Shown: positions 33,613 to 42,309 of the stretch, piece by piece
Layout: every line of letters starts with the position of its first letter
Numbering within the stretch: position 1 is the first letter of the stretch
DNA from: Faecalibacterium duncaniae
GTDB taxonomy: Bacteria > Bacillota > Clostridia > Oscillospirales > Ruminococcaceae
Length of the DNA: 64,000 bases
NCBI RefSeq assembly: GCF_010509575.1
Contig: NZ_CP048437.1
Span: 2,480,001-2,544,000, forward strand
Direction: 5' to 3'
Notes under the pieces: generated by a model
Database searches by the model: none
What the model was told of the DNA's origin: nothing
The model's input: the letters and a program-made list of their open reading frames with translations, nothing else
Position numbers and translations under genes: made by a program

Positions 33613-35459
33613 TATTTTTCTTCCCTTCCGGCGTGATACACCTGCAGATACACCCTTTTGCGCTCGTCATCCGTGTTCTCTGCCAGCTGCTGGCAGAAAC
33701 GCTCATCCTCGAACAGGGCGACCACATTGGGCGCATAGCGGGTGCCGCTCTGGGCCCGCAGCTCTTCCAGCAGCGTGCGGAAGGGCTTGGCAAGGTTGTA
33801 GCACCGACCGATATTATCGGTGGCGGCATCCAGCGAATCCGCCACGCTCAGCGCATCCACGATTCCCTTGATCTCCGGCGGGCAGGAGGGTACATCATTG
33901 GGATATCCGCCCTTGCCGTTGTAATAGCAGTGGTGATAGAGCGCCGCCAGGGCCAGCGTTCTTCCGCAGCCCATTCTATTCAGAATGTCAGCGCCGGTCC
34001 TTGGGTGGCTCTGGATGCAGAAAAACTCCTCATCCAGCAGGCGGCGGGCGTTGTTGTCGATGTACATCAGAACGGCACACTTGCCAAGGTCGTGGTACAG
34101 GCCGCACTCATAGGCCGTCTGGCAGAGCTCTTCCCGCCGGACCTGCACCTCGGCCGCGCTCCTGCAGCCCAGCAGGCCAACCAGTGTTTCGGGCCTTGTC
34201 TCGATTTGCCGCTGCAGCAGGGCACGGGTCAGCTCTGCCACCATCAGCGAGTGGACATAGGTCGGCTTGTGCCCAGCCAGAATGCTGCCCAGCATCCGGC
34301 GGTTCGCCGTTTCATCTGAGCTGGTGCTGATCTTGCTCAACTCCCAAGCGGCAGAGTTTACCACACGGGGATACTGGCTGGCCGGCATCTGTTCCAGATA
34401 CTGATCCGCAGAACGGCGTACCTGCTCCACGGTTGCACGATACCTCTGTGCTCCCGCCTCGTCCAGACGTTCTGCATAGACCGAGAGATAGGCCGCCAGA
34501 ACCAGCTTCCGGTTGATGGCCTCGGCAGAATAATCATCCTGCGCCACGCTTCCCGCCGATTCCAGAAGGATCTTGACCACGTCTTCCAGGCTGCCCACCC
34601 CGGCATGGTAGCGGGCAGCGGCGTAAAAATAGGGCACCCGCCAGTTCTGCAGGCGCGCATCCTGACCCTTGTACTTCTTCTTGTGCCCCCAGATGTATTC
34701 CGCCGATTCCAGCACCTGCCGCGCCACCTCGGGATCCTCCTCCTGCCGCAGATGGGTCAGCAGGGTCATGCGGTCCATGTGCATGGAATAGATGTAGCTT
34801 TCCCAGGGGAACTCCGGGTCCAGCGCATGGTAATGTGCAGACTGGATGATATCCATTGCGCGGCGGAACCGCTCCAGATACCGGCAGCTTTCCGCATGGG
34901 TGCCGCGGGACATCCCCAGCCGGGTGTTGCCCACACAGCGGATGAGATACTGCCGGGTATTCCTGTCCAGCTGTTCATACCGTGACATGTATTCAGCAGC
35001 TTCCGTAAAATAGACCTGGATCGCATCTCCCAACAGGTTGATGCCAGTTCCCTCATCCCGGACGTTCATATAATGCAGGGTGATGCCTGTGTAGTACAGC
35101 TCCCTGACGATCATGGGCACGTCTTCCCGGCTGCGGGCCGCTGCCAGCAGCAGCTGATGCACCTTGAACGCCACGCCCATATCCTCGCTGTTCGCGTAGT
35201 TGAACAGCCTGCCTGCAAAGGCACTCAGTCCCTGGATATCCTCTTCGGTCAGGGAGGCAGGGTCACGGTCGTAGACAAACTGCGCCAGCAGTGCCTCATT
35301 CTGCCGCATCAGGGCGTTGCATCTCAGCGCATTGGTCTGGATCTCTTCCAGCACGGCAGTGGGAGCTTTGCCCTCCGGAAAGCTGGGCCGGGAGATCGAG
35401 CGCACAACGCGCAGATCCCGAATATACTGTTCAAAGGCCTCTGCCTGTGTGCACTCCAT
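33612..35459 (-). CDS. HD-GYP-like protein with long helical N-terminal domain
   Basis: The 615-residue protein has an N-terminal helical region (about 1-395) resembling repeat-type sensing domains and a C-terminal HD domain: His403, HD at 456-457 (GLYHDLGKC), His485 in QSHPRTGADIL, and HHCYYNGKGGYP (509-520). The last matches the HHExxDGxGYP signature of HD-GYP phosphodiesterases, but Glu and Asp are replaced by Cys and Asn. It may degrade a cyclic dinucleotide or have lost activity. Preceded by AAGGGG. It is monocistronic. Confidence 0.8.
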   Translation of the reverse strand: MECTQAEAFEQYIRDLRVVRSISRPSFPEGKAPTAVLEEIQTNALRCNALMRQNEALLAQFVYDRDPASLTEEDIQGLSAFAGRLFNYANSEDMGVAFKVHQLLLAAARSREDVPMIVRELYYTGITLHYMNVRDEGTGINLLGDAIQVYFTEAAEYMSRYEQLDRNTRQYLIRCVGNTRLGMSRGTHAESCRYLERFRRAMDIIQSAHYHALDPEFPWESYIYSMHMDRMTLLTHLRQEEDPEVARQVLESAEYIWGHKKKYKGQDARLQNWRVPYFYAAARYHAGVGSLEDVVKILLESAGSVAQDDYSAEAINRKLVLAAYLSVYAERLDEAGAQRYRATVEQVRRSADQYLEQMPASQYPRVVNSAAWELSKISTSSDETANRRMLGSILAGHKPTYVHSLMVAELTRALLQRQIETRPETLVGLLGCRSAAEVQVRREELCQTAYECGLYHDLGKCAVLMYIDNNARRLLDEEFFCIQSHPRTGADILNRMGCGRTLALAALYHHCYYNGKGGYPNDVPSCPPEIKGIVDALSVADSLDAATDNIGRCYNLAKPFRTLLEELRAQSGTRYAPNVVALFEDERFCQQLAENTDDERKRVYLQVYHAGREEK

Positions 35460-35510
35460 CTTATCAGCCCCTTTTGTCGAAGTCCGTCGTTCGATTTGAA
35501 ACTATAATTC

Positions 35511-35539
35511 AGTATACGGCATTTTTCGGCAGAAATCAA
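35511..35539 (-). promoter_or_regulatory. Promoter of the HD-GYP-like gene
   Basis: Minus-strand TTGATT, 17 bases, TATACT, about 45 bases upstream of the start codon. Confidence 0.72.
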
Positions 35540-35560
35540 CTGATTTTCGCAGATTTTTAG

Positions 35561-35571
35561 CCCCCCCCCCC
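35561..35571. repeat. Homopolymeric C(11) tract
   Basis: Eleven C on the plus strand (G on the coding strand), 22 bases upstream of the -35 of the HD-GYP-like gene. Such tracts change length by slippage; see findings. Confidence 0.95.
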
Positions 35572-35644
35572 GAATATTTTTACGCATTCATACGTCACTT
35601 TTTGTATAAAATGCGCTTTTACCGGGGGATCGGGTGCGCTTGAT

Positions 35645-37015
35645 TTACGAAATTGCTTCCGGCAGCTGCATCCATTTGCCCTTCCAGGCGTAGAGCACCA
35701 TCAACACTGCACCCACAGCCCAGGACACCGGGTAGACCAACAGCACACCCTCAATGCCTGCAAACAGGGGCAGGGCAAACTGGATCCAGACAATACGGAA
35801 CAGGCACAGGGAGATCAGCAGCACCACCATGGGCGGCACGCTCTTGCCGGTGCCGCGCACCGTACCGGCAAGGCCCTGCAGGATGCCCAGCATCCAGTAG
35901 AAGGGGCAGAAATAGAGCATACAGATCTTGCCGTAGGCAATGACCGTTTCATCGCCGGTGAACAGGTGCATGATGGAATCCTGGAAGACGAGCAGCAGGA
36001 TACCGGTCAGGATGGTGTAAACGATGCACATGCCCAGGGTGACAAAGGTGCCCTTTTTGACACGGTCGATCTTGCCCGCACCAAAGTTCTGGCCCACAAA
36101 GGTGGTGGCCGCCATGCTGAAGCTCAGCACAGGCAGAATGTTGAAGCCATCCACCTTCATATAGGCGGCAAAGCCTGCCATGGCAGCGGCACCATAGCCG
36201 TTGACGCTGACCTGCACCAGCACATTGGAAAGGGAGATGACCATGTTCTGGATGCCGGTGGGCAGGCCCACCTTGATGATGCGGACCGCCATCTTTTTGT
36301 GCACGCGCACTTCCTTTGCCGTCACGCGGTAATCGTCCTCCACCCGCATCAGAAACCGCAGGGAGAGCACACAGGACACCAGCTGGCTGATATCGGTGGC
36401 AATGGCCGCACCGGCCACGCCCATCTTGCATCCGGCGATCAGGACAAGGTCGAGGACGATGTTGGTGATGGAGGCAACGCCCAGGTAAAGCAGGCTCCGC
36501 TTGGAGTTGCCGGCGGCGTTCAGGATACCGGCCGCCATGTTATACACCACGCTGAACAGCACACCACCAAAATAGAGCCGCATATAGAGCACCGCATCCT
36601 CCAGCACCTCTGCGGGGGTGTTCATGGCGGTGAGCAGGGCACGGCTGACGGCAATGCCGCACACGGTCAGGATCGCACCCAGAATGGCCGAAAGGGCCAG
36701 CGAGGTGTGCACCGCAGTGTGCGCGCCCTCGCTGTCCTTGGCTCCCAGAAACTGGGACACCACGACACCGGCACCCACGGCAATACCCTGGCTGAACCCG
36801 ATGAGCAGGAAGATGGGCGAGCCGCTGGAGCCGACGGCTGCCAGCGCGTTGCTGCCCACAAAGTTGCCCACGATGATGGAATCGGCGGTGTTGTACAGCT
36901 GCTGCAGCATGTTGCCCAGGATCAGCGGCACCGAGAAGAGCAGAATGCTCTTCCAGATGCTGCCCTCTGTCATTAGCCGTGATTTTTTCTTTTCTTCTAA
37001 AATCGTCTGTGCCAT
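35645..37015 (-). CDS. MATE family efflux transporter
   Basis: A 456-residue exporter with about twelve helices and the family start PLILGNMLQQLYNTADSIIVGNF. It is distinct from the MATE protein at 4334. ATG at MAQTILEEKKK was chosen because AAAGGAAAC precedes it; a longer start lacks a site. It precedes the HD-GYP gene on the same strand but a separate promoter intervenes. Substrate unknown. Confidence 0.92.
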   Translation of the reverse strand: MAQTILEEKKKSRLMTEGSIWKSILLFSVPLILGNMLQQLYNTADSIIVGNFVGSNALAAVGSSGSPIFLLIGFSQGIAVGAGVVVSQFLGAKDSEGAHTAVHTSLALSAILGAILTVCGIAVSRALLTAMNTPAEVLEDAVLYMRLYFGGVLFSVVYNMAAGILNAAGNSKRSLLYLGVASITNIVLDLVLIAGCKMGVAGAAIATDISQLVSCVLSLRFLMRVEDDYRVTAKEVRVHKKMAVRIIKVGLPTGIQNMVISLSNVLVQVSVNGYGAAAMAGFAAYMKVDGFNILPVLSFSMAATTFVGQNFGAGKIDRVKKGTFVTLGMCIVYTILTGILLLVFQDSIMHLFTGDETVIAYGKICMLYFCPFYWMLGILQGLAGTVRGTGKSVPPMVVLLISLCLFRIVWIQFALPLFAGIEGVLLVYPVSWAVGAVLMVLYAWKGKWMQLPEAIS

Positions 37016-37110
37016 AATGTTTCCTTTTTCACGCAAAGCTTCAACGCATAGATCAATCGTCATACAGTTAAACGATACCTTGTTTCTGCCAAAAAGTCAA
37101 GCAAAAGCGT

Positions 37111-37139
37111 AAAAAGGGGCGTTTTTACCGGTTTCGCCC
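37111..37139 (-). terminator. Terminator at the end of the cobalamin operon
   Basis: Minus-strand GGGCG and CGCCCC arms followed by TTTTT, directly after the cbiC stop codon. A long loop makes it weaker than the others. Confidence 0.6.
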
Positions 37140-37810
37140 TATTTCCACCCTCTTGCCGCTGGGTCCAGCATCTCGGCAGCGGAGTAGACCAGGGCGTTGC
37201 AGACTGCGGCGGCCACGGTGCTTCCGCCTTTGCGGCCCATGGCCGCGATGGCAGGCACGCCGTTGGCGGCACAGGCGGCAAACAGCGCTTCCTTGCTTTC
37301 CACCACATTCACAAAGCCCACCGGCACGGCAATGACCAGGGCAGGCCGCAGCCCGGCCTCGATCTCCTCCACAATGGTCAGCAGGGCGGTAGGGGCATTG
37401 CCCACTGCAAGAATGGCCCCGGGGTGCTCCTGCGCCGCGCGGTGCATGGAGGCCACTGCCCGGGTGGTTCCGGTCTCGGCTGCGATCCGCGCCACCTCGG
37501 GGTCCGCCATATAGCAGAGGGCACTGCCGCCCAGCCGGGCAAGGGCAGGCTTGGAAATGCCCGAAAGCGCCATGTTGGTGTCGGTGATGATGGGAGTCCC
37601 GGCCCGCAGAGCGGCCACACCTGCTGCCACAGCCCCCGGCGTAAAGCGCAGATTTTTCGCATAGTCAAAGTCGGCGGTGGTGTGGATGACCCGCTTGACC
37701 ACAGCGGCAGTCTCGGGCGGCGGGGTCAGACCCAACGCTTCCAGCTCTGCCGTGATGATGGAAAGGCTTGTCCGCTCAATGTCGGCGGGCAGATGATGTT
37801 GTGGGATCAT
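37139..37810 (-). CDS. cbiC: Cobalt-precorrin-8 methylmutase
   Basis: Moves a methyl group from C11 to C12 to make cobyrinic acid. The 223-residue protein contains the catalytic histidine in VIHTTADFDYAKNL (His43) and DTNMALSGISK and AVPVGFVNVVESKE signatures. It is the last gene of the 20-kb cobalamin operon and overlaps cbiP by four bases. An extra ribosome-binding region is not needed, since the overlap is an ATGA type. Confidence 0.96.
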   Translation of the reverse strand: MIPQHHLPADIERTSLSIITAELEALGLTPPPETAAVVKRVIHTTADFDYAKNLRFTPGAVAAGVAALRAGTPIITDTNMALSGISKPALARLGGSALCYMADPEVARIAAETGTTRAVASMHRAAQEHPGAILAVGNAPTALLTIVEEIEAGLRPALVIAVPVGFVNVVESKEALFAACAANGVPAIAAMGRKGGSTVAAAVCNALVYSAAEMLDPAARGWK

Positions 37811-39309
37811 TGTGCATTCCTCCGCGGGTTCTCCAACCCCATGGCCGCGTAAACGGCATCCAGATCCAGCGCGCCGCGCACGCCATCGGCCAGCAGGTCA
37901 AACTGCTGCTGGCGGTACTGCTCCATCGGGATGAGGGCCGCGCTGTCCGGCGCAATGCCCTTGCGCCGGCAGAGCAGGTCCACCAGCTTCTCGGTGAGCT
38001 CCCCGGTATCAAACAGACCGTGCAGGTAGGTGCCGAACACATTGTCCTGCACGCAGCCCTCGGGTGTGCCGTCTGCCAGTGTGCAGAAGGGCACACCCTG
38101 CACCTCGGTGCGGCCGGTGTGGATCTGATATCCGGTCAGGGCCGCGCCCCCAAAGGGAGCTGCGGTCACGGCGGCAGTGTCCTGGGTGCGGTGCTTCTGG
38201 CCGGTAAAGACCGTGCGGGTGGGCAGCAGCCCCAGCCCCCGCACGGTCTGCGCCGTACCGCTCTCCGTGCCCTCAGGGTCGGCCAGCGTCTCGCCCAGCA
38301 TCTGATACCCGCCGCAGACCCCCAGCACCGGCGTGCCGTTGGCCGCCAGCTTCAACAGGGCTGCTTCCAGCCCGGACTGCCGCAGCCAGAGCAGGTCATC
38401 CACTGTGTTCTTGGTGCCGGGCAGGATGACGAGATCCGGTGTGCCCAGCTGGCGGGTATTCTGCACATACCGCACGCCCAGCAGCGGGTGCTGCTCCAGC
38501 GGCATGAAATCGGTAAAGTTGGAGATGTGCGGCAGGCGGAGGATGGCCGCATCCAGCGGGTGGACCGTTCTGCCCGCATCCAGCCGGGTGGAAAGGGAAT
38601 CCTCGTCCTCAATGTCCACCTTCAGGTAGGGCACGACCCCCAGCACCGGCAGCTGCGTTTTTTCTTCCAGCATAGCAAGGCCGGGGCGCAGGATCTCCAC
38701 ATCGCCGCGGAATTTATTGATGAGCAGCCCCTTGATGCGGGCGCGCTCCTCCGGCTCCAGCAGCGCCACCGTGCCGTACAGCTGGGCGAACACACCGCCC
38801 CGGTCGATGTCTCCCGCCAGCAGAACGGGGGCATCCACCAGCCGGGCAAGGCCCATGTTGACGATATCGTCTGCCTTCAGGTTGATCTCCGCCGGGCTTC
38901 CGGCCCCCTCAATGACGATGATATCCACAGTTTCGGCCAGACTGTTGTAGGCCGAGAGGATCTCCGGGATGAGCGCTCTTTTCATTTTGAAGTAGGCGGC
39001 GGCGGGCATCTGGCCCCGCACCTCGCCGTTCACGATGACTTGACTGCCCACGTCACTGCTGGGCTTGAGCAGGATGGGGTTCATCCGCACATCCGGCTCG
39101 ATGCCTGCGGCCTGCGCCTGCACCACCTGTGCCCGGCCCATTTCCAGCCCATCCCGGGTGACAAAGCTGTTCAGCGCCATGTTCTGGCTCTTGAAGGGAG
39201 CCACGCGGTAACCGTCCTGCGCAAAAATGCGGCAGAGGGCGGCGCACAGCAGGCTTTTGCCTGCACCGCTCATGGTTCCCTGCACCATGATGCACTTTGC
39301 CTTGCTCAT
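37807..39309 (-). CDS. cbiP: Cobyric acid synthase
   Basis: Amidates four carboxyls of adenosylcobyrinic acid a,c-diamide using glutamine and ATP. The 500-residue enzyme has an N-terminal dethiobiotin-synthetase-like ATP domain (MVQGTMSGAGKSLLCAAL, FKSQNMALNS) and a C-terminal glutamine amidotransferase with VLGVCGGYQMLGE. It overlaps cobD and cbiC by four bases each. Confidence 0.97.
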   Translation of the reverse strand: MSKAKCIMVQGTMSGAGKSLLCAALCRIFAQDGYRVAPFKSQNMALNSFVTRDGLEMGRAQVVQAQAAGIEPDVRMNPILLKPSSDVGSQVIVNGEVRGQMPAAAYFKMKRALIPEILSAYNSLAETVDIIVIEGAGSPAEINLKADDIVNMGLARLVDAPVLLAGDIDRGGVFAQLYGTVALLEPEERARIKGLLINKFRGDVEILRPGLAMLEEKTQLPVLGVVPYLKVDIEDEDSLSTRLDAGRTVHPLDAAILRLPHISNFTDFMPLEQHPLLGVRYVQNTRQLGTPDLVILPGTKNTVDDLLWLRQSGLEAALLKLAANGTPVLGVCGGYQMLGETLADPEGTESGTAQTVRGLGLLPTRTVFTGQKHRTQDTAAVTAAPFGGAALTGYQIHTGRTEVQGVPFCTLADGTPEGCVQDNVFGTYLHGLFDTGELTEKLVDLLCRRKGIAPDSAALIPMEQYRQQQFDLLADGVRGALDLDAVYAAMGLENPRRNAQ

Positions 39310-40355
39310 TCCAGCACCTCCGCAAGAAGTTTCAAAAGTTGTTCGTTTTCAGGCCCGGTGCGCACGGCAGTGCGGTACCAGCCGGAGCCCAGCCCGGGGT
39401 AGTTCGCACAGCTGCGCAGCACAGCACCCCTTTGCCGCAGGGCTTCTCCCAGCGTCTCCGGGGCCTGAAACAGCAGGTAATTCGCCCTGCCGTCCAGCAC
39501 CCGCAGGCCCAGCGCCCGCAGCCCGGCCGTCAGGCGGGGCCGCTGTTCGGCAATGAGGGCCCGGACCTTTTCCACATACGCTGTCTCCTCCAGCGCGGCA
39601 AGGCCCGCCGCCTGCGCCAGACTGGACACGCCCCAAGGCTGGCCACAGGCCTGCATCTGTTCCAGCAGCGCTGTATCGGCACTCAGGGCATAGCCCAGCC
39701 GCACGCCCGCCATGCCGTAGAGCTTGGTGAAGGCTTTCAGGATGACCAGATTTCCCTCCCCCAGCAGGCCTTTTGCCGTGTGCAGGGCATGGTCGGGCAG
39801 GAAATCAAGGAAGCATTCGTCCACCACCAGCAGGGTTCCACACGCCGCGCAGCGGCGGAGGATCTGCTCCATCAGCGGCAGGGCCGTCAGCTGGCCGGTG
39901 GGATTGTTGGGCTGGCAGAGGAACACCATATCCACCCCCGGGCGGATGGCCGCACAGAACGCATCCGTGACTGCAAAGTCCTCCTGCTCCCGCAAAAAGA
40001 AGCGTTCCACCGTGCAGCCGACACTTTCCAAAGCAGTGGCATACTCCGCAAAGGTGGGTGCGGTGACCAGCGCCCGGCGGGGCTTTTTGGCCCAGACCAG
40101 CCGGAAGATAAGGTCTGCCGCCCCATTGCCGCAGAGGATCTGCTCCGCCGGCACGCCCTCATGGAGCGCCAGCTTTGCCCGCAGCTCCCGGCACAGGGGG
40201 TCGGGGTAGCGGTCGGCCGTGGGCAATGCCGCCGTGATGGCCCGGGCCACCCCTTCCGGCAGGCCCAGCGGGCTGACGTTGGCCGAAAAATCCAGCGCAT
40301 CCCGCCCGAACTCGGCCCGGTAACCGGCCCAATCGCCGCCATGTACTAGTTGCAT
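39306..40355 (-). CDS. cobD: L-threonine-O-3-phosphate decarboxylase
   Basis: PLP enzyme supplying (R)-1-amino-2-propanol phosphate for the nucleotide loop. The 349-residue protein is a histidinol-phosphate-aminotransferase homologue with CQPNNPTG (147-154), VVDECFLDF and the PLP lysine in LKAFTKLYGMAGVRLGY (Lys211). Genome context favours the decarboxylase over aminotransferase HisC. ATG follows AAAGGAG; a repeat lies 40 bases upstream. Confidence 0.9.
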   Translation of the reverse strand: MQLVHGGDWAGYRAEFGRDALDFSANVSPLGLPEGVARAITAALPTADRYPDPLCRELRAKLALHEGVPAEQILCGNGAADLIFRLVWAKKPRRALVTAPTFAEYATALESVGCTVERFFLREQEDFAVTDAFCAAIRPGVDMVFLCQPNNPTGQLTALPLMEQILRRCAACGTLLVVDECFLDFLPDHALHTAKGLLGEGNLVILKAFTKLYGMAGVRLGYALSADTALLEQMQACGQPWGVSSLAQAAGLAALEETAYVEKVRALIAEQRPRLTAGLRALGLRVLDGRANYLLFQAPETLGEALRQRGAVLRSCANYPGLGSGWYRTAVRTGPENEQLLKLLAEVLE

Positions 40356-40395
40356 GTTCGTTCTCCTTTTCCTGGATGGTTCTGGATCCCAGCTC

Positions 40396-40445
40396 TTGGC
40401 TCCCCCTTTGGGGGAGCTGTCATGCAAAGCATGACTGAGAGGGCG
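40396..40445. repeat. Dispersed palindromic repeat inside the cobalamin operon
   Basis: Short copy: CTTGGCTCCCCCTTTGGGGG then AGCTGTCATGCAAAGCATGAC and TGAGAGGGCG, in the 49-base gap between cbiB and cobD. It is the only sizeable intergenic gap between cbiF and cbiC, and its hairpin could modulate read-through. Confidence 0.78.
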
Positions 40446-40451
40446 AGGTCG

Positions 40452-41402
40452 TTACAAAATAGCCCGTATTGCCACGCCCCATGCCAGTGCAAAGGCGCTT
40501 GCCACGTACATCATCCGGTTGGCACGCAGAATATCCGCCGGTTCAATGGGACGCAGCGAATCGCCGATGGTGGGCTTGGCGTAGTATTCGCCAAAGTAAT
40601 AGGCGGGCCCGGCCAGCTGCACCCCCAGCGCACCGGCGCAGGCGCTCTCGGTCTGGGCGCTGTTGGGGCTGGCGTGGTTCCGGCGGTCCCGCCGCCAGAT
40701 CTCCCACGCCCCTTTTGCGTCATTGTGCGTAAAGGCCGCGGCAGCCACCCACAGCAGGGCGGCAAGGCGGCTGGGAAGGTAATTTGCCGCATCGTCCAGC
40801 TTGGCAGGGATGCGGCCAAAATAGATGTATTTTTCATTTTTGTAGCCCAGCATACTGTCCATCGTGTTGATGGCCTTGTAGGTCAGGGCCAGCGGTGCCC
40901 CGCCGATGAGCATATAGAGCAGGGGCGCGATCACGCCGTCGCTGGCGTTTTCGGCCACCGTCTCCACAGCAGCCCTGGTCACACCCTCCAGCGTCAGATC
41001 CTGGGTGTCCCGCCCCACGATGCGGCTGACCGCCCTGCGGGCGGCAGGCAGGTCGGGCTTGACCAGCTCCCGGTAGACATTGGTGCTCTCCTGCGCCAGC
41101 CCCTTTGCGGCCAGTGCCTGCCCGCACCAGAACATCTGGACGGCCAGCCCCAGCCACGGGCTGATGCGGGCAGCCCCCAGGCAGACAAGGCTCGTCAGCA
41201 GAAAGGTACCCACCGGCAGGCAGAAGGCCACAATGGCCCCGCCCAGCAGTTCCCCCTGAGGCGTTTTGGGCAGGCGGGCCCGCAGGCGCTTTTCCAGCGC
41301 CGAGATAGCCTTGCCCATGTACACCACCGGGTGGGGCAGCCAGGCCGGGTCGCCAAAGAGGCAGTCCAGCACAAAACCGCCGAGTACTGCGTATTCGATC
41401 AT
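40452..41402 (-). CDS. cbiB: Adenosylcobinamide-phosphate synthase
   Basis: Membrane enzyme that attaches aminopropanol phosphate to adenosylcobyric acid. The 316-residue protein starts MIEYAVLGGFVLDCLFGDPA and contains HPVVYMGKAI, ENASDGVIAPLLYMLIGG and KAINTMDSMLGYKNEKY, all diagnostic. Start overlaps the cobC stop in an ATGA arrangement, and GGAGG precedes it. About five hydrophobic segments. Confidence 0.97.
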   Translation of the reverse strand: MIEYAVLGGFVLDCLFGDPAWLPHPVVYMGKAISALEKRLRARLPKTPQGELLGGAIVAFCLPVGTFLLTSLVCLGAARISPWLGLAVQMFWCGQALAAKGLAQESTNVYRELVKPDLPAARRAVSRIVGRDTQDLTLEGVTRAAVETVAENASDGVIAPLLYMLIGGAPLALTYKAINTMDSMLGYKNEKYIYFGRIPAKLDDAANYLPSRLAALLWVAAAAFTHNDAKGAWEIWRRDRRNHASPNSAQTESACAGALGVQLAGPAYYFGEYYAKPTIGDSLRPIEPADILRANRMMYVASAFALAWGVAIRAIL

Positions 41403-41998
41403 CGGGCATCCTCCTTTGTGTACTGCACAGTTTTCAGCAGGTGCAGCACCCGCTGCTCCGCCCAATCTCCTGCATCCAGAACGTAGCCGCCCGCATTGGG
41501 GGCGCACCAGTGGTAATAATCCGCATGGGGCAGGGCGTAGCGCTCCATGGCAGCCATCTGGGTGCCTCCGTGGGCCAGAATGACCAGTGTCTCTTCCCCA
41601 TCGGCAAGGGCCCTGTCCACCAGTGCGGCAAAGGCCCTGCACACCCGCTCCGAAAAGACAGCCTTGGTCTCGCCGTCCGGGCAGGGGCTTTCGCAGTTGG
41701 CATTCACCCAAGCCAGATAATCCGGGTCGTGCTCCATCTCAATGAAATTGCGGCCCTCAAAGCTGCCGAAGCACATCTCCTGCAGGTCTTTCACCTCCAC
41801 GAGCCTTGCACCCGGGAAGAGCACCTCAGCGGTCTGCCGGGTGCGGCAGAGCGGGGTGATATAGACCGTTTCCGGCCGGAGGTCAGCCTGCCGCAGCTGG
41901 GCGCGGCCCGCGGGGCACAGAGGGATATCCCGCTGGCCCTGATAGCGCTTTTCGGCGTTGTAGGCCGTCAGGCCGTGGCGCAGAAGATAGATCAGCAT
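41399..41998 (-). CDS. cobC: Alpha-ribazole phosphatase-like histidine phosphatase
   Basis: The 199-residue phosphoglycerate-mutase-fold protein begins MLIYLLRHGLTAYN with the catalytic RHG (residues 7-9). In this operon it most likely dephosphorylates alpha-ribazole phosphate or adenosylcobalamin phosphate. ATG follows AAAGGAG and overlaps the mini-CobU gene by seven bases; an upstream in-frame extension was rejected. Confidence 0.88.
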   Translation of the reverse strand: MLIYLLRHGLTAYNAEKRYQGQRDIPLCPAGRAQLRQADLRPETVYITPLCRTRQTAEVLFPGARLVEVKDLQEMCFGSFEGRNFIEMEHDPDYLAWVNANCESPCPDGETKAVFSERVCRAFAALVDRALADGEETLVILAHGGTQMAAMERYALPHADYYHWCAPNAGGYVLDAGDWAEQRVLHLLKTVQYTKEDAR

Positions 41999-42309
41999 GG
42001 GGGCAGTTCTCCTTTCAATACTGTGGGGATGCCGCAGAACATCTGCACCACGCACCCGGCCCGGGCCGCCAGCAGGCAGGCCAGCCGCCCGGCGGCTTCC
42101 CGGGCGGCACGCTCCCCTGCGTCCATGGGCACCACGCCGCCGCCCACCTCGGTGGCCATCACGATATCATAAGCGGAGAGCTCCTCCGCAAGCTTTTCCA
42201 GATCCTCGGCCTCTGCGGCCAGGGCCTGCACCTCCGCAATGCGGGTGCCGGGCAGGCGCTGGGCAAAGGTGCGCTTGCCGCTGTACAGCGGCCCGGTGAT
42301 AAAGATCAT
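41992..42309 (-). CDS. Mini CobU-like P-loop protein
   Basis: A 105-residue protein with the P-loop MIFITGPLYSGKRTF and the CobU C-terminal signature (MATEVGGGVVP, then IPTVLKG near the end). It aligns to both ends of adenosylcobinamide kinase/guanylyltransferase but lacks about 70 central residues, including the GMP-accepting histidine region. A full CobU is encoded two genes upstream, so this is a second, trimmed homologue. It overlaps cobS by four bases. It might be a kinase-only enzyme or an accessory nucleotide-binding protein. Confidence 0.8.
   Translation of the reverse strand: MIFITGPLYSGKRTFAQRLPGTRIAEVQALAAEAEDLEKLAEELSAYDIVMATEVGGGVVPMDAGERAAREAAGRLACLLAARAGCVVQMFCGIPTVLKGELPPC

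Noticed and set aside
39306..40355. Histidinol-phosphate aminotransferase (HisC)
   Set aside because: Same fold, but the position between cbiP and cbiB with four-base overlap favours threonine-phosphate decarboxylase.
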